Translations under genes and position numbers: made by a program | Notes under the pieces: generated by a model | What the model was told of the DNA's origin: nothing | The model's input: the letters and a program-made list of their open reading frames with translations, nothing else | Database searches by the model: none | Assembly: GCA_049582065.1 (NCBI GenBank) | Contig: JBAUTF010000277.1 | Location: forward strand, 1 to 25,652 | From: DATKSS01 sp049582065 | Lineage (GTDB): Bacteria; Chloroflexota; Dormibacteria; Dormibacterales; Dormibacteraceae | DNA length: 25,652 bases | Direction: 5' to 3' | Shown here: piece after piece, positions 14,620 to 22,216 of the stretch | Numbering within the stretch: position 1 is the first letter of the stretch | How the letters are laid out: each line of letters starts with the position of its first letter

Positions 14620-15522
14620 CTAATCCTGGAAGAGCGAGCGGATGAACGCCGGCGGCTCGAACACGATCAGGTCGTCGATGCCCTCCCCCACTCCGGCGAA
14701 CTTTACCGGGACCCCGAGCTCCGACTCGATCGAGATGACGGCGCCGCCCTTGGCGCTGCTGTCGAGCTTGGCCAGGACCAGGCCGGTCATCGGGATCGCC
14801 TGGTTGAACACGCGAGCCTGCACGAGGCTCGTCAGGCCGAGCACCGCGTCCAGCACCAGGAGCGATTCGTACCTGGCGCCGTCAAGCGCTTTGGCGGCGA
14901 CCCGGCCCACCTTGCCCAGCTCCTCGAGCAGGTTGCGCTGCGTCTGGAGGCGACCCGCAGTGTCCACCAGCACGACGTCGTGCCCGCGCCCGCGGGCCAA
15001 CTGAACGCCGTCGAACACCACCGAAGCCGGGTCGGCGCCCTGCTGCCCGGCGAAGTGCATCACGCCTGCCCGTTCCGCCCAGGCCACCATCTGTTCCACT
15101 CCTGCCGCGCGGTAGGTGTCGGCGGCGACTACCAGCGGGTTGCGACCCGCGGCGTGCAGCCGGTGCGCCAGCTTGCCGATGGTCGTCGTCTTGCCGGCGC
15201 CGTTGACGCCGTAGACGAGCACGCACGCCGGATTGGCGGTCAGGTCGAGATCCCGCAGACGGGTCGACATGACCTCGGACGCGGCCGCCACCAGCGCGTC
15301 GACGGCCTCATCGCGGGTTCGAGGCGCCCGGCGGCGCACAGCCGCCGACAGGCCTGCAGCCATCACCGGCCCGAGATCGGCCGAGATGAGCAGCTCCTCG
15401 AGCTCCTCGTAGTAGCCGGCCGCCAGCGGTGGGCTGAGGGAGCGGAGACCGGCCGACAAAAGACTTCGAGTCCGTCCGCCGACCCGACTCCAGACGCTCG
15501 GCTCTCTGAGAGGCCCCGTCAA
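14620..15522 (-). CDS. ftsY: SRP receptor GTPase FtsY
   Basis: FtsY is the membrane-associated receptor that docks Ffh-ribosome complexes. The 300-residue product is essentially only the NG domain, without the long acidic A domain. It has the P-loop GVNGAGKTTT (105-114), AADTYRAAGVEQ, DTAGRLQTQ and VKFAGVGEGIDDL. Two usually constant parts differ: DAVLGLTSL (225-233) replaces the common DATTGQNAL, and AKLDSSAKGG (251-260) replaces TKLDGTAKGG. The GTP-specifying Lys and Asp remain. The TTG start overlaps the smc TGA as TTGA, so translation is coupled. Confidence 0.94.
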   Translation of the reverse strand: MTGPLREPSVWSRVGGRTRSLLSAGLRSLSPPLAAGYYEELEELLISADLGPVMAAGLSAAVRRRAPRTRDEAVDALVAAASEVMSTRLRDLDLTANPACVLVYGVNGAGKTTTIGKLAHRLHAAGRNPLVVAADTYRAAGVEQMVAWAERAGVMHFAGQQGADPASVVFDGVQLARGRGHDVVLVDTAGRLQTQRNLLEELGKVGRVAAKALDGARYESLLVLDAVLGLTSLVQARVFNQAIPMTGLVLAKLDSSAKGGAVISIESELGVPVKFAGVGEGIDDLIVFEPPAFIRSLFQD

Positions 15523-18500
15523 CCCGCCTGGGCGGTGCTCGCGGCCCTGGTGGCCGGCTTGCGGATGTCGTCGAGCCGCACCGAGACGAGGTGCGACGAC
15601 CCGCTCTCATCGAGGTGAATGCCGTAGAGCGTCGAGGCGTACGACATCGTCACATGGTTGTGCGTGATGACCAGGAACTGCCGCTGCGACCCCAGGCGCG
15701 CCACCATCTGCCCGAACCGGCCCACGTTGGCGTCGTCCAGGGCCGCGTCCACCTCGTCCAGGATGGTGAAGGGGCTCGGGTTGACCTCGTCGAGGGCGAG
15801 GACGAGCGCGAGCGCCGCCAGAGACCGCTCGCCTGAGGAGAGCAGCGTCACGTTCTGCAGCCGCTTGCGTGGCGGCTGGACGAGGATCTCGACCCCGGTG
15901 CGCGGCCCCTCTTCGCCCTCCGCATGCCGGAGGGTGGCGCGGCCACCGGGGTTGAGCTCGGCGAAGTATTCATTGAAGTTCGCGGCCACGGCGCCGAAGA
16001 CGGCTTCGTACCGAGACTCCTCCTCCTCGCGCAGCTTTCCGATGAGCTGCTCCAGGTCCGCTCGTGCCGCGGCGATGTCCTGCAGCTGGTCCGCGAGCGT
16101 CTGGAAGCGCTCCTCCAGCTCGCGGCACTCGGCGTCCGCGAGCGCGTTGGTCGGCCCGATCTCCTCCAGGCGGCGCTCCAGGGCACGCATCTCCTTTTCA
16201 CGCACCTTGCCGCCGGGGACCTCTTCAGGGGCGACGCCGCCCGGCATGCGCGAGCGGATCTCGTCCATCCGCGCCTGCAAGAGCTCGGCCTCGCGCGCGA
16301 GCAGCTCGAGGTTCCCCTCCAGGGTGCCCGCTTTGAGACGCGCGTCGATGCGAGCCTCCTCGAGGGCCACCAGACGGCGCGCGCCCTCGGCCATCTCCGC
16401 CTCGTCCTCCGGGGATTCGCGCTCGGTGGCGGCGAGCGCCGAACGCGCCGCATCGGCGGCGCCGGCGAGCACGGGGATGGATTTGGCGGCTGCCGCCGCC
16501 GCAGCTTCGAGCTCCACCACGCGCGCCCGCCTGTCGTCAGCCGTGCGCCCCAGCCGCGCGAGGTCTTCATCGACAGACTCGAGCTGGCGCTTGAGGTCGT
16601 CCACCCGGTCCCGCCATCGCGCTCGCTCGAGCTCCTGCTGATGTGCGACCGCCCGGCGCTCCGCCATTGCCTCGAGCCCGGCTTCCAACTCGCGCGTCAC
16701 TGCGGAGGAACGCTCCTCGGCGGCAGCCGCGACGCGCTCGAGGTCCGCCAGCCGGGCCGACTCCGTTCCTTCCGCCTCGCGAGCCGACTCGAGCAGGCGC
16801 ACAGTCTCCTCGGATCGGGCGGCGCTCCCCGCTCGCGCCCGGAGGTGGGCAAGCTCGGACTCCGCCTGCTTGACCTTCTGCGCGGCGCCGCCGGCCAGCG
16901 AGGCCGCGGGCTCAAGCGCCGTCATCCGCTCGCGTAGGTGGGCCCGCCTCGTGTCGATCTCCAGCCTCGGATCCGAGCCGGCCCGGACCATCCCGGCATG
17001 CCGGTAAACGCCGTCCTTGGTGACGCCGTCGCCGACCACGACGTGGCCGAGCAGCCGCCGCGCGATCAGCTCGTAGCCGGTGCGGCATCGCGTGTGCTCG
17101 AGCAGAGAGCCGGGGAGCGGGTCAGGCGCCGGCACCGGGAAGAGGACGGTGCGCTGGTGGTCGCCCGCGCCGGCCGAACCCAGGGCGGCCTGCTCGTCCT
17201 GCTCCACCAGGGCCTCGACCAGGGGGCCCAGCACGGCCGAGAGCGCCGCCTCGTAGCCTGCCTCGGGCGTGAGCACGTCGCTGAGCCTCAGAAGACCAGG
17301 ACCGGCCTCGGGACGCAGCGCGCTCAGGCCCTCGAGCTCGGAGCGCAGTCTCGTCACGGTGATGGCGGCGGTCTCGGCGGCCTCGGACTCGTCGCGAGCC
17401 CCGGCCAGCTCGGCCTCGGCCTCGGGGATGAGCCGGGCCGCGGCGGCCATCTCGTCGAGGCGGGCCATCTGCTCCTCCAGGAACTCGCGCCTGGTGCGCA
17501 GGCCGGCGAGCGAAGAGGCCGCGCTCGCGGCCGCGCGGCGTGCCTGCTCCGCGTCGCGGCGAGCATGCAGCACGCCCGACTGGTCCGGCGCCGCCGGGGG
17601 CGGCCCCGGTTCGGGGACCGCGGCCAACGTGAGCGAGGCCTGCTCCAGTTCGGCGGCGAGCTGAGCTCGCACAGACCCGGCCGCGATGGACTGGGTCCGG
17701 CCATCCGCCTCTTCGCGGCCCGCCGCGACCGAAAGGGCCTGCTGGTTGGCCGAACGCTCCTGGGCCAACTGCAGCACGTGCTCCGCCTGCGCCACATCGA
17801 GCCGCAGCCGGCCGAGCGTGCGCTGCCGGGCGAGGCGCATGTCCTGTGCCGCCTGGATGTCGGCGCGCCACGTCTGGAACTCCGCCTCCGCCGATCTGGC
17901 CTGCTCCCGCGCTTCGACGAGGCGCCGCTCCAAGGCCTGCGCCTGGGACGAAGCGCGCCGGTGCGCGTCGCGCGCCTCGCGCCACTCCTCCCATACGATG
18001 CTGCCGCGCAGCAGCTCGAGCCGGGCCGCCGCCTCGGCCGCCTCGCGCGCAGCCTCGGCCTGGGCTCTCAAGACCTCGAGACGGGGCTCGATCTCCGACC
18101 TCAGGTCTGCCAGGCGCAGCAGGTTGGCCGCAAGCTCGGTCAGGCGCTGGGCGGCCTCCTGCCGGCGTGCCTTGACGCCGCGCACCTGCGCCGCCTCCTC
18201 GAGCAGCTGCCGGCGCTCGGCCGGCGAGCAGACGACGATGTGCTCGATGTCGTGCTGGTCGATGATCGCGTACGAGTCGACGGTCAGGCCGGTCGACGAC
18301 AGGAGGTGGAGCAGGTCGCGTCTTCGGACGCGGCTTCCGTTGAGGTAGTAATCGCTCTCGCCGTCGCGCTCGATGCGGCGCTTGATGGCGACTTCGTGGT
18401 AGTCGACCGGCAGGCGGCCCGCCGTGTTGTCGAACACCAGCGAAACCTCCGCGAACGACGCCCGGGACCGCCGCTCCCCACCGGCATAGATGACCTCCTC

Positions 18501-18731
18501 CATCTTGCGACCGCGGAGGTCACGCGCCTGGCCGGAGCCGAGCACCCACTTGATGGAGTCGACGATGTTGGTCTTGCCCGAGCCATTGGGGCCGACGATC
18601 GCGGTCACCCCGCCTTCGAACCGGATCTCGGTGGGCCGGGCGAACGTCTTGAAGCCCAGCAGGCTCAGTGAGCGGAGGAACAAACTGGGCGCTACCGTAG
18701 CAGATGTAGGGGTCGTTTGATCCTCAGGCAC
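15519..18731 (-). CDS. smc: Chromosome segregation protein SMC
   Basis: SMC dimers with ScpA/ScpB extrude DNA loops and compact chromosomes. The 1070-residue product has Walker A GPNGSGKTNIVDSIKWVLG (about 47-65), long Ala/Glu/Arg-rich coiled coils, a hinge around 460-620, the signature LSSGERSLAALAL (about 964) and Walker B FTILDEVDAALDD (about 988). It is around 100 residues shorter than common SMCs, mainly in the coils. The signature has LSSGE in place of LSGGE. A GTG start at 18729-18731 lies 12 nt after the rnc stop; a TTG at about residue 17 would also give the standard N-terminus FLRSLSLLGFKTFA. The stop overlaps the ftsY TTG. Confidence 0.95.
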   Translation of the reverse strand: MPEDQTTPTSATVAPSLFLRSLSLLGFKTFARPTEIRFEGGVTAIVGPNGSGKTNIVDSIKWVLGSGQARDLRGRKMEEVIYAGGERRSRASFAEVSLVFDNTAGRLPVDYHEVAIKRRIERDGESDYYLNGSRVRRRDLLHLLSSTGLTVDSYAIIDQHDIEHIVVCSPAERRQLLEEAAQVRGVKARRQEAAQRLTELAANLLRLADLRSEIEPRLEVLRAQAEAAREAAEAAARLELLRGSIVWEEWREARDAHRRASSQAQALERRLVEAREQARSAEAEFQTWRADIQAAQDMRLARQRTLGRLRLDVAQAEHVLQLAQERSANQQALSVAAGREEADGRTQSIAAGSVRAQLAAELEQASLTLAAVPEPGPPPAAPDQSGVLHARRDAEQARRAAASAASSLAGLRTRREFLEEQMARLDEMAAAARLIPEAEAELAGARDESEAAETAAITVTRLRSELEGLSALRPEAGPGLLRLSDVLTPEAGYEAALSAVLGPLVEALVEQDEQAALGSAGAGDHQRTVLFPVPAPDPLPGSLLEHTRCRTGYELIARRLLGHVVVGDGVTKDGVYRHAGMVRAGSDPRLEIDTRRAHLRERMTALEPAASLAGGAAQKVKQAESELAHLRARAGSAARSEETVRLLESAREAEGTESARLADLERVAAAAEERSSAVTRELEAGLEAMAERRAVAHQQELERARWRDRVDDLKRQLESVDEDLARLGRTADDRRARVVELEAAAAAAAKSIPVLAGAADAARSALAATERESPEDEAEMAEGARRLVALEEARIDARLKAGTLEGNLELLAREAELLQARMDEIRSRMPGGVAPEEVPGGKVREKEMRALERRLEEIGPTNALADAECRELEERFQTLADQLQDIAAARADLEQLIGKLREEEESRYEAVFGAVAANFNEYFAELNPGGRATLRHAEGEEGPRTGVEILVQPPRKRLQNVTLLSSGERSLAALALVLALDEVNPSPFTILDEVDAALDDANVGRFGQMVARLGSQRQFLVITHNHVTMSYASTLYGIHLDESGSSHLVSVRLDDIRKPATRAASTAQAG

Positions 18732-18743
18732 AAGATGTGCGCG

Positions 18744-19691
18744 CTACTCGAGCGGCTCTCCGAACTGGCGGCTGCGGGTTTCCGCCGGCTCTGCGGGTTC
18801 TGTGGGCGGCGGCTCAGGGCCCGGCTCAGGCTCCCCACCCGCCTCCTGATGGCCTTCCGCCTCCGGCACCAGGGTGACGATTACCGCGGCCGCCATCGCT
18901 CCCGACTCCGGAGTTGTGGGCTCGGCCCGCTTTCGCGGCGATCGCCGGGCGCGCGGCTTGGGTGTCTTGGCGGCCGGCTTGTCTGCCGCAGCGCCGAGTA
19001 GGCTGGCGAGCGCCGCGCGCGCGGCATCCTGTTCCGCCTCCTGCTTGGTCTCGCCATGGCCGGTGCCCAACGGTTCGGCGCCCGCGAACACGACGGACGT
19101 GTACTCGCGCTTGGTCCCGACGCGTGCTCCCTCGCTGTCATAGAACGGAGTGGTTCCAAAGCGCTCCTGCGCGACCTGCTGCAGCCGGCCCTTGAAGTTC
19201 TCGTCCTTGGCAGGGCTGGGCAGCGACCGATAGCGGTTCAGGTAGTAGTGATAGGCCGCATCGTAGCCCGCGTCGAGGAACATGGCGCCGAGCACCGCTT
19301 CGAACGCGTTCGCCAAAAGCGACTTGAGGTTGCGGCCGCCGCCTTTGGCGATGCCCTTGCCCAGGTACAGGTAGCTGCCGAGGTCGAGCTGCTCAGCGAG
19401 AAGGGCGAGGGTGTTGGTGTTGACCATCGCCGACCTGGTCTGGGTCAGCTCGCCTTCAGTCGCGCCGGGATGATGCTTATACAGATACTCCGCGGTGATG
19501 AGCTGAAGCACCGCGTCGCCGAGATACTCGAGCCGTTCGTTGTCGCGCGGCGAAAGGTGAGGGCTCTCGTTGGCGAAGGAGCTGTGGGTGACTGCCTCCA
19601 GCAGCAGGCCAGGGTCGCGAAAGTGGATCCCGATCTTCTGCTGGAGAAGCTGCAGGGATTGCGCGAGCGGGGCAGCCTGCGGCTGTGCTAT
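18744..19691 (-). CDS. rnc: Ribonuclease III with long Pro/Glu tail, apparent ATA start
   Basis: RNase III cuts double-stranded RNA, including rRNA precursors. Catalytic motifs are NERLEYLGDAVL (E52, E55, D59) and LANAFEAVLGAMFLD (E131), where N128 occupies a position that is Asp in E. coli and Aquifex enzymes. A dsRNA-binding domain ends near ARAALASLLG, followed by an unusual tail of about 80 residues rich in Pro, Glu, Ala and Arg. No ATG, GTG or TTG exists at the expected start. The frame meets the acpP TAG as ATAG, with ATA at 19689-19691. The nearest usual start, TTG at 19719-19721, would overlap acpP by 34 nt and add ten residues unlike the family. The start is therefore uncertain. Confidence 0.9.
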   Translation of the reverse strand: MAQPQAAPLAQSLQLLQQKIGIHFRDPGLLLEAVTHSSFANESPHLSPRDNERLEYLGDAVLQLITAEYLYKHHPGATEGELTQTRSAMVNTNTLALLAEQLDLGSYLYLGKGIAKGGGRNLKSLLANAFEAVLGAMFLDAGYDAAYHYYLNRYRSLPSPAKDENFKGRLQQVAQERFGTTPFYDSEGARVGTKREYTSVVFAGAEPLGTGHGETKQEAEQDAARAALASLLGAAADKPAAKTPKPRARRSPRKRAEPTTPESGAMAAAVIVTLVPEAEGHQEAGGEPEPGPEPPPTEPAEPAETRSRQFGEPLE

Positions 19692-19936
19692 GAGCCGGCC
19701 TTCTCCTGGATGTACTCCCAAGCCTGCCCGACGGTGGTGATCTTCTCCGCGTCGTCGTCGGGGATCTCCAGACCGGTGTTCTCTTCGAACGCGTAGATCA
19801 GCTCCACCAGGTCGAGCGAATCTGCGTTGAGGTCCTCCTGGAACGACGCGTCCATCGTCACCTGCTCGGGCTCACAACCAAGGCGCTCCACGATGATGTT
19901 CTTGAAGTCCTCGAAGCTCAGCTTTTGAGTTTCCAT
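19688..19936 (-). CDS. acpP: Acyl carrier protein
   Basis: ACP carries growing fatty acids on a phosphopantetheine arm. The 82-residue product contains DLNADSLDLVELIYAFEE, with the modified serine in DSL, and the acidic helix IPDDDAEKITTVGQAWEYI. Size and charge match type II ACP. The ATG at 19934-19936 is preceded by a weak TAGGT. It lies 48 nt after fabD and its TAG is overlapped by the proposed rnc ATA. The usual fabG, between fabD and acpP in many genomes, is absent. Confidence 0.96.
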   Translation of the reverse strand: METQKLSFEDFKNIIVERLGCEPEQVTMDASFQEDLNADSLDLVELIYAFEENTGLEIPDDDAEKITTVGQAWEYIQEKAGS

Positions 19937-19984
19937 ACGCGACCTACTGTATCACCGCGAGGGAACGGAGCCGCCGGGGCTGGG

Positions 19985-20905
19985 CTATTCCGAGAGCGCG
20001 ACCCCGTCAACGGCGGACGGGGTGCCGGCGGCGAGCGCCAGGCGTCCCGGGGCGAGCTCCCGCATCATCCCGGTGAGCGCGCGCTTCGGGCCGACCTCGA
20101 TGAACGCGTCGCAACCCATCTCGACGAGCGCCCCCACGCACGCGGCCCAGCGCACAGGCGAGCGGAGCTGCATCTCCATGACGTGGGCGATGCGATCACC
20201 TCCGAGGTGCGGCCTGCCGGTCAGGTTTGCCATTACGGGCATGCGGGGCGAACGCCACTCGACCCGATCGAGGGCCGCGCGAAGGCGCTCCGCGGCCGGC
20301 GCCATGAGGGGGGTGTGAAACGCGGCGCTGACGTTCAGCGGGATCACCCTTTTTGCGCCTGCGACCTGGAGTCGCTGCGTGGCCACCTCGAGACCTGTCA
20401 TCGTGCCCGCGATCACGATCTGCGTCGGGGTGTTGTAGTTGGCCGGCCAGGCATCGTTCATGCCCGCGAGCGCCACCTCGACCGCCTTGGCGTCGAGGCC
20501 CAGCACGGCCGACATCGAGCTCGTGCCGGCCGGCGCTGCCTCCGCCATCGCCGTCCCACGTTCGACCACGGCCTTGATGACCTCGGGCGCGCCGACGGCC
20601 CCGGACACCGCGAGCGCCGCGTACTCGCCGACGGAGTGTCCCGCCGCGGCGGCGGGCTCGATGCCCCGCCGGCGCAGCAGCATCGTCAACCCGATGCCGG
20701 CAAAGCACAGGGCCGGCTGGGCGTTCTGGGTCAGTCTCAGCTCGTCATCGTCCGCCGTGGTGAGAAGGCGGCGGAGATCCACGCCCGCGAAAGATGCGCA
20801 CCGGTCACACAGGGCCGAGACTTCGGCATCGGCGAGGAGCTCGATTCCCATGCCAGGCTGCTGCGAGCCCTGGCCTGGGAAGACGAATGCGACCTTCGCC
20901 GTTAT
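19985..20905 (-). CDS. fabD: Malonyl-CoA:ACP transacylase FabD, apparent ATA start
   Basis: FabD loads malonyl groups from CoA onto ACP for fatty-acid synthesis. Motifs are VAFVFPGQGSQ at the N-terminus, GHSVGEYAA with nucleophile S91, the arginine in VERGTAMAEA (R116) and SAAFHTPLM with H197. The homologous start (TAKVAFVFPGQG) is preceded by ATA at 20903-20905, which overlaps the rpmF TAA as ATAA; AAGGCGG lies 4 nt upstream. This gives 306 residues, the family length. The only usual start codon is a GTG at 20993-20995 inside rpmF, which would add 30 residues of out-of-frame rpmF sequence. The neighbours plsX, fabH and fabG are missing. Confidence 0.93.
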   Translation of the reverse strand: MTAKVAFVFPGQGSQQPGMGIELLADAEVSALCDRCASFAGVDLRRLLTTADDDELRLTQNAQPALCFAGIGLTMLLRRRGIEPAAAAGHSVGEYAALAVSGAVGAPEVIKAVVERGTAMAEAAPAGTSSMSAVLGLDAKAVEVALAGMNDAWPANYNTPTQIVIAGTMTGLEVATQRLQVAGAKRVIPLNVSAAFHTPLMAPAAERLRAALDRVEWRSPRMPVMANLTGRPHLGGDRIAHVMEMQLRSPVRWAACVGALVEMGCDAFIEVGPKRALTGMMRELAPGRLALAAGTPSAVDGVALSE

Positions 20906-21081
20906 TCGGCCGCCTTGATGACTTCGCGGCCGGCGTAGTGCCCGCAGTTGGGGCAGATGGAATGCGGCCGCTTGGGCCGCTTGCAGTTGGGGCACGGCTG
21001 GATCTGGACCAGCGCGAGCGCGAGGTGCGATCGGCGGCGCCCCTTCTTCGACTTGGATAGCTTGACCTTCGGTAGAGCCAC
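20902..21081 (-). CDS. rpmF: 50S ribosomal protein L32
   Basis: The 59-residue product is a zinc-binding L32: a basic N-terminus (LPKVKLSKSKKGRRRSHLAL), then two CPNC pairs (C30/C33 and C43/C46) with PHSICPNCGHYAGREV. All four cysteines are present, so it is the zinc-dependent form. The GTG at 21079-21081 gives the canonical start VALPK. A longer frame from upstream is not part of the protein. It precedes fabD, as rpmF-plsX-fabD does elsewhere, but without plsX. Confidence 0.95.
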   Translation of the reverse strand: MALPKVKLSKSKKGRRRSHLALALVQIQPCPNCKRPKRPHSICPNCGHYAGREVIKAAE

Positions 21082-21156
21082 GGCTCTCGGAAGTTTACGT
21101 GAAGAGGCGCGGGTGAGGCAGGCCTCCCCCGCGGAACCCCCTCCGGCGCAATGCAA

Positions 21157-21212
21157 CCACTGGAGGCGTCTGGAAGGTGAAACGCCTGGTGGCGGCCGGA
21201 ATAAATCCGGCC
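21157..21212 (-). promoter_or_regulatory. Two strong hairpins in the rpmF leader
   Basis: The 152-bp gap between rpmF and the DivIVA-like gene holds two dyads. One pairs GGCCGGA (21194-21200) with TCCGGCC (21206-21212) around 5 nt. The other pairs AGGCGT (21164-21169) with ACGCCT (21182-21187), extended by CCAC 21157-21160 with GTGG 21189-21192. They could form a leader for rpmF or end upstream transcription; no U-run follows, so a classical terminator is not supported. Confidence 0.4.
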
Positions 21213-21233
21213 TAAAGCTCCTCTCAGCTCTTA

Positions 21234-21719
21234 TTAGGAGCCAGTCGCTTGGTCCGCGTTCTCCTCGGAGGCCGGCTGGTTGGTCTGGAGCGCCTCGACT
21301 CCGCGGCGGACGGTCGCCAGCGTGCGGCCGAGATGCGCCTCGAGCTGCTTCAGCTGCTCCAGGGCGTATCCCTCGGCCTCGCGGATGATCTGGTCCGACT
21401 TCGCCTGCGCCTCTTTGATCACCTGGGCGGCGTGGCGCTCGGCGCGGCGGAGGATCTCGTGCTCGGACGCCGTCTCCTCCGCCCTTTCGTTGGCCCGCGA
21501 CATGATGCGCGCGGCCTCGGCATGGGCCTCGCTGATGATCCGCTGCTGCTCGGAGACGGTCCAGTTCGCCTGCTTGATCTCGTCGGGGAGGTTGAATCGG
21601 ACCTGGTCGATCAGCTCCATGATCTCGTCCTCGTTCACCATGACCTGGGTCGAGAGCGGAACGTGGCGTGCGTTCTGGATCAGATAGTCGAAACGGTCAA
21701 GCAGCTCGTCGACCTTTAT
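21234..21719 (-). CDS. DivIVA-like / ATP synthase b-like coiled-coil protein, apparent ATA start
   Basis: The product is a small soluble coiled-coil protein in the position after coaD where such genes are common in Chloroflexota and Firmicutes. It begins KVDELLDRFDYLIQNARHVP, then VMVNEDEIMELIDQVRFNLP, followed by a long Ala/Glu/Arg-rich helix (residues 50-145). Its role is unknown; a scaffolding or division role is only suggested by the DivIVA-like coil. The first usual start (ATG at 21639-21641) would discard 26 residues that match the family. The true start is probably ATA at 21717-21719, overlapping the coaD TAA as ATAA. The length is then 161 residues. Confidence 0.78.
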   Translation of the reverse strand: MKVDELLDRFDYLIQNARHVPLSTQVMVNEDEIMELIDQVRFNLPDEIKQANWTVSEQQRIISEAHAEAARIMSRANERAEETASEHEILRRAERHAAQVIKEAQAKSDQIIREAEGYALEQLKQLEAHLGRTLATVRRGVEALQTNQPASEENADQATGS

Positions 21720-22216
21720 CTGTACTTCTCCTTCAACGCTCTCGCAACGGGTGGCGGCACCAGGTCCGACACGTTCCCGCCATAGCTCGCGATGTCCTTC
21801 AAGATACTTGACGAGACGTAGATGTGGGCGAAGCTCGACATGAGGAACACCGTGTGTATGTCCGGGGCAAGCTTACGGTTCATCAGCGCTTGCTGTAGCT
21901 CGGCGTCGAAGTCCGAGTATGCGCGCAGCCCTTTGACCAGTGTCGTCGCCCCTTTTGAGCGGGCGTATTCGACGGTCAATCCTTTGAAGCTTGCCACCTC
22001 GACCCGCTCGCGCCCCTTGAGCGACGCGCCGATCAGGTGGATGCGCTCCTCCACGGTGAAAAGCGGCTGCCGCTTGTCGGGGTTGGCGGCCACCGCGACG
22101 ATGAGCGTGTCGAATATGCCGAGCGCCCGGTCGACGACGTCCAGGTGGCCGTTGGTGAAAGGGTCGAAGCTGCCCGGGTAGACCGCGGTCTTCACCTTCG
22201 GTCGCGTGACGCTCAC
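21716..22216 (-). CDS. coaD: Phosphopantetheine adenylyltransferase
   Basis: CoaD adds AMP to 4'-phosphopantetheine in coenzyme A synthesis. The 166 residues include AVYPGSFDPFTNGHLD with the T/HxGH nucleotidyl-transfer motif (H24), the RAYSDFDAELQQALMNR loop and SSSILKDIASYGGNV near the C-terminus. The GTG at 22214-22216 overlaps the rsmD TGA as GTGA; no ATG is available near the correct N-terminus. It is in the conserved recG-rsmD-coaD order. Confidence 0.96.
   Translation of the reverse strand: MSVTRPKVKTAVYPGSFDPFTNGHLDVVDRALGIFDTLIVAVAANPDKRQPLFTVEERIHLIGASLKGRERVEVASFKGLTVEYARSKGATTLVKGLRAYSDFDAELQQALMNRKLAPDIHTVFLMSSFAHIYVSSSILKDIASYGGNVSDLVPPPVARALKEKYR

Noticed and set aside
16938..18671. 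577-codon open frame antisense to smc
   Set aside because: Its composition is what an Ala/Glu/Arg-rich coiled coil gives on the opposite strand in GC-rich DNA; no domain is recognisable and smc is well supported.
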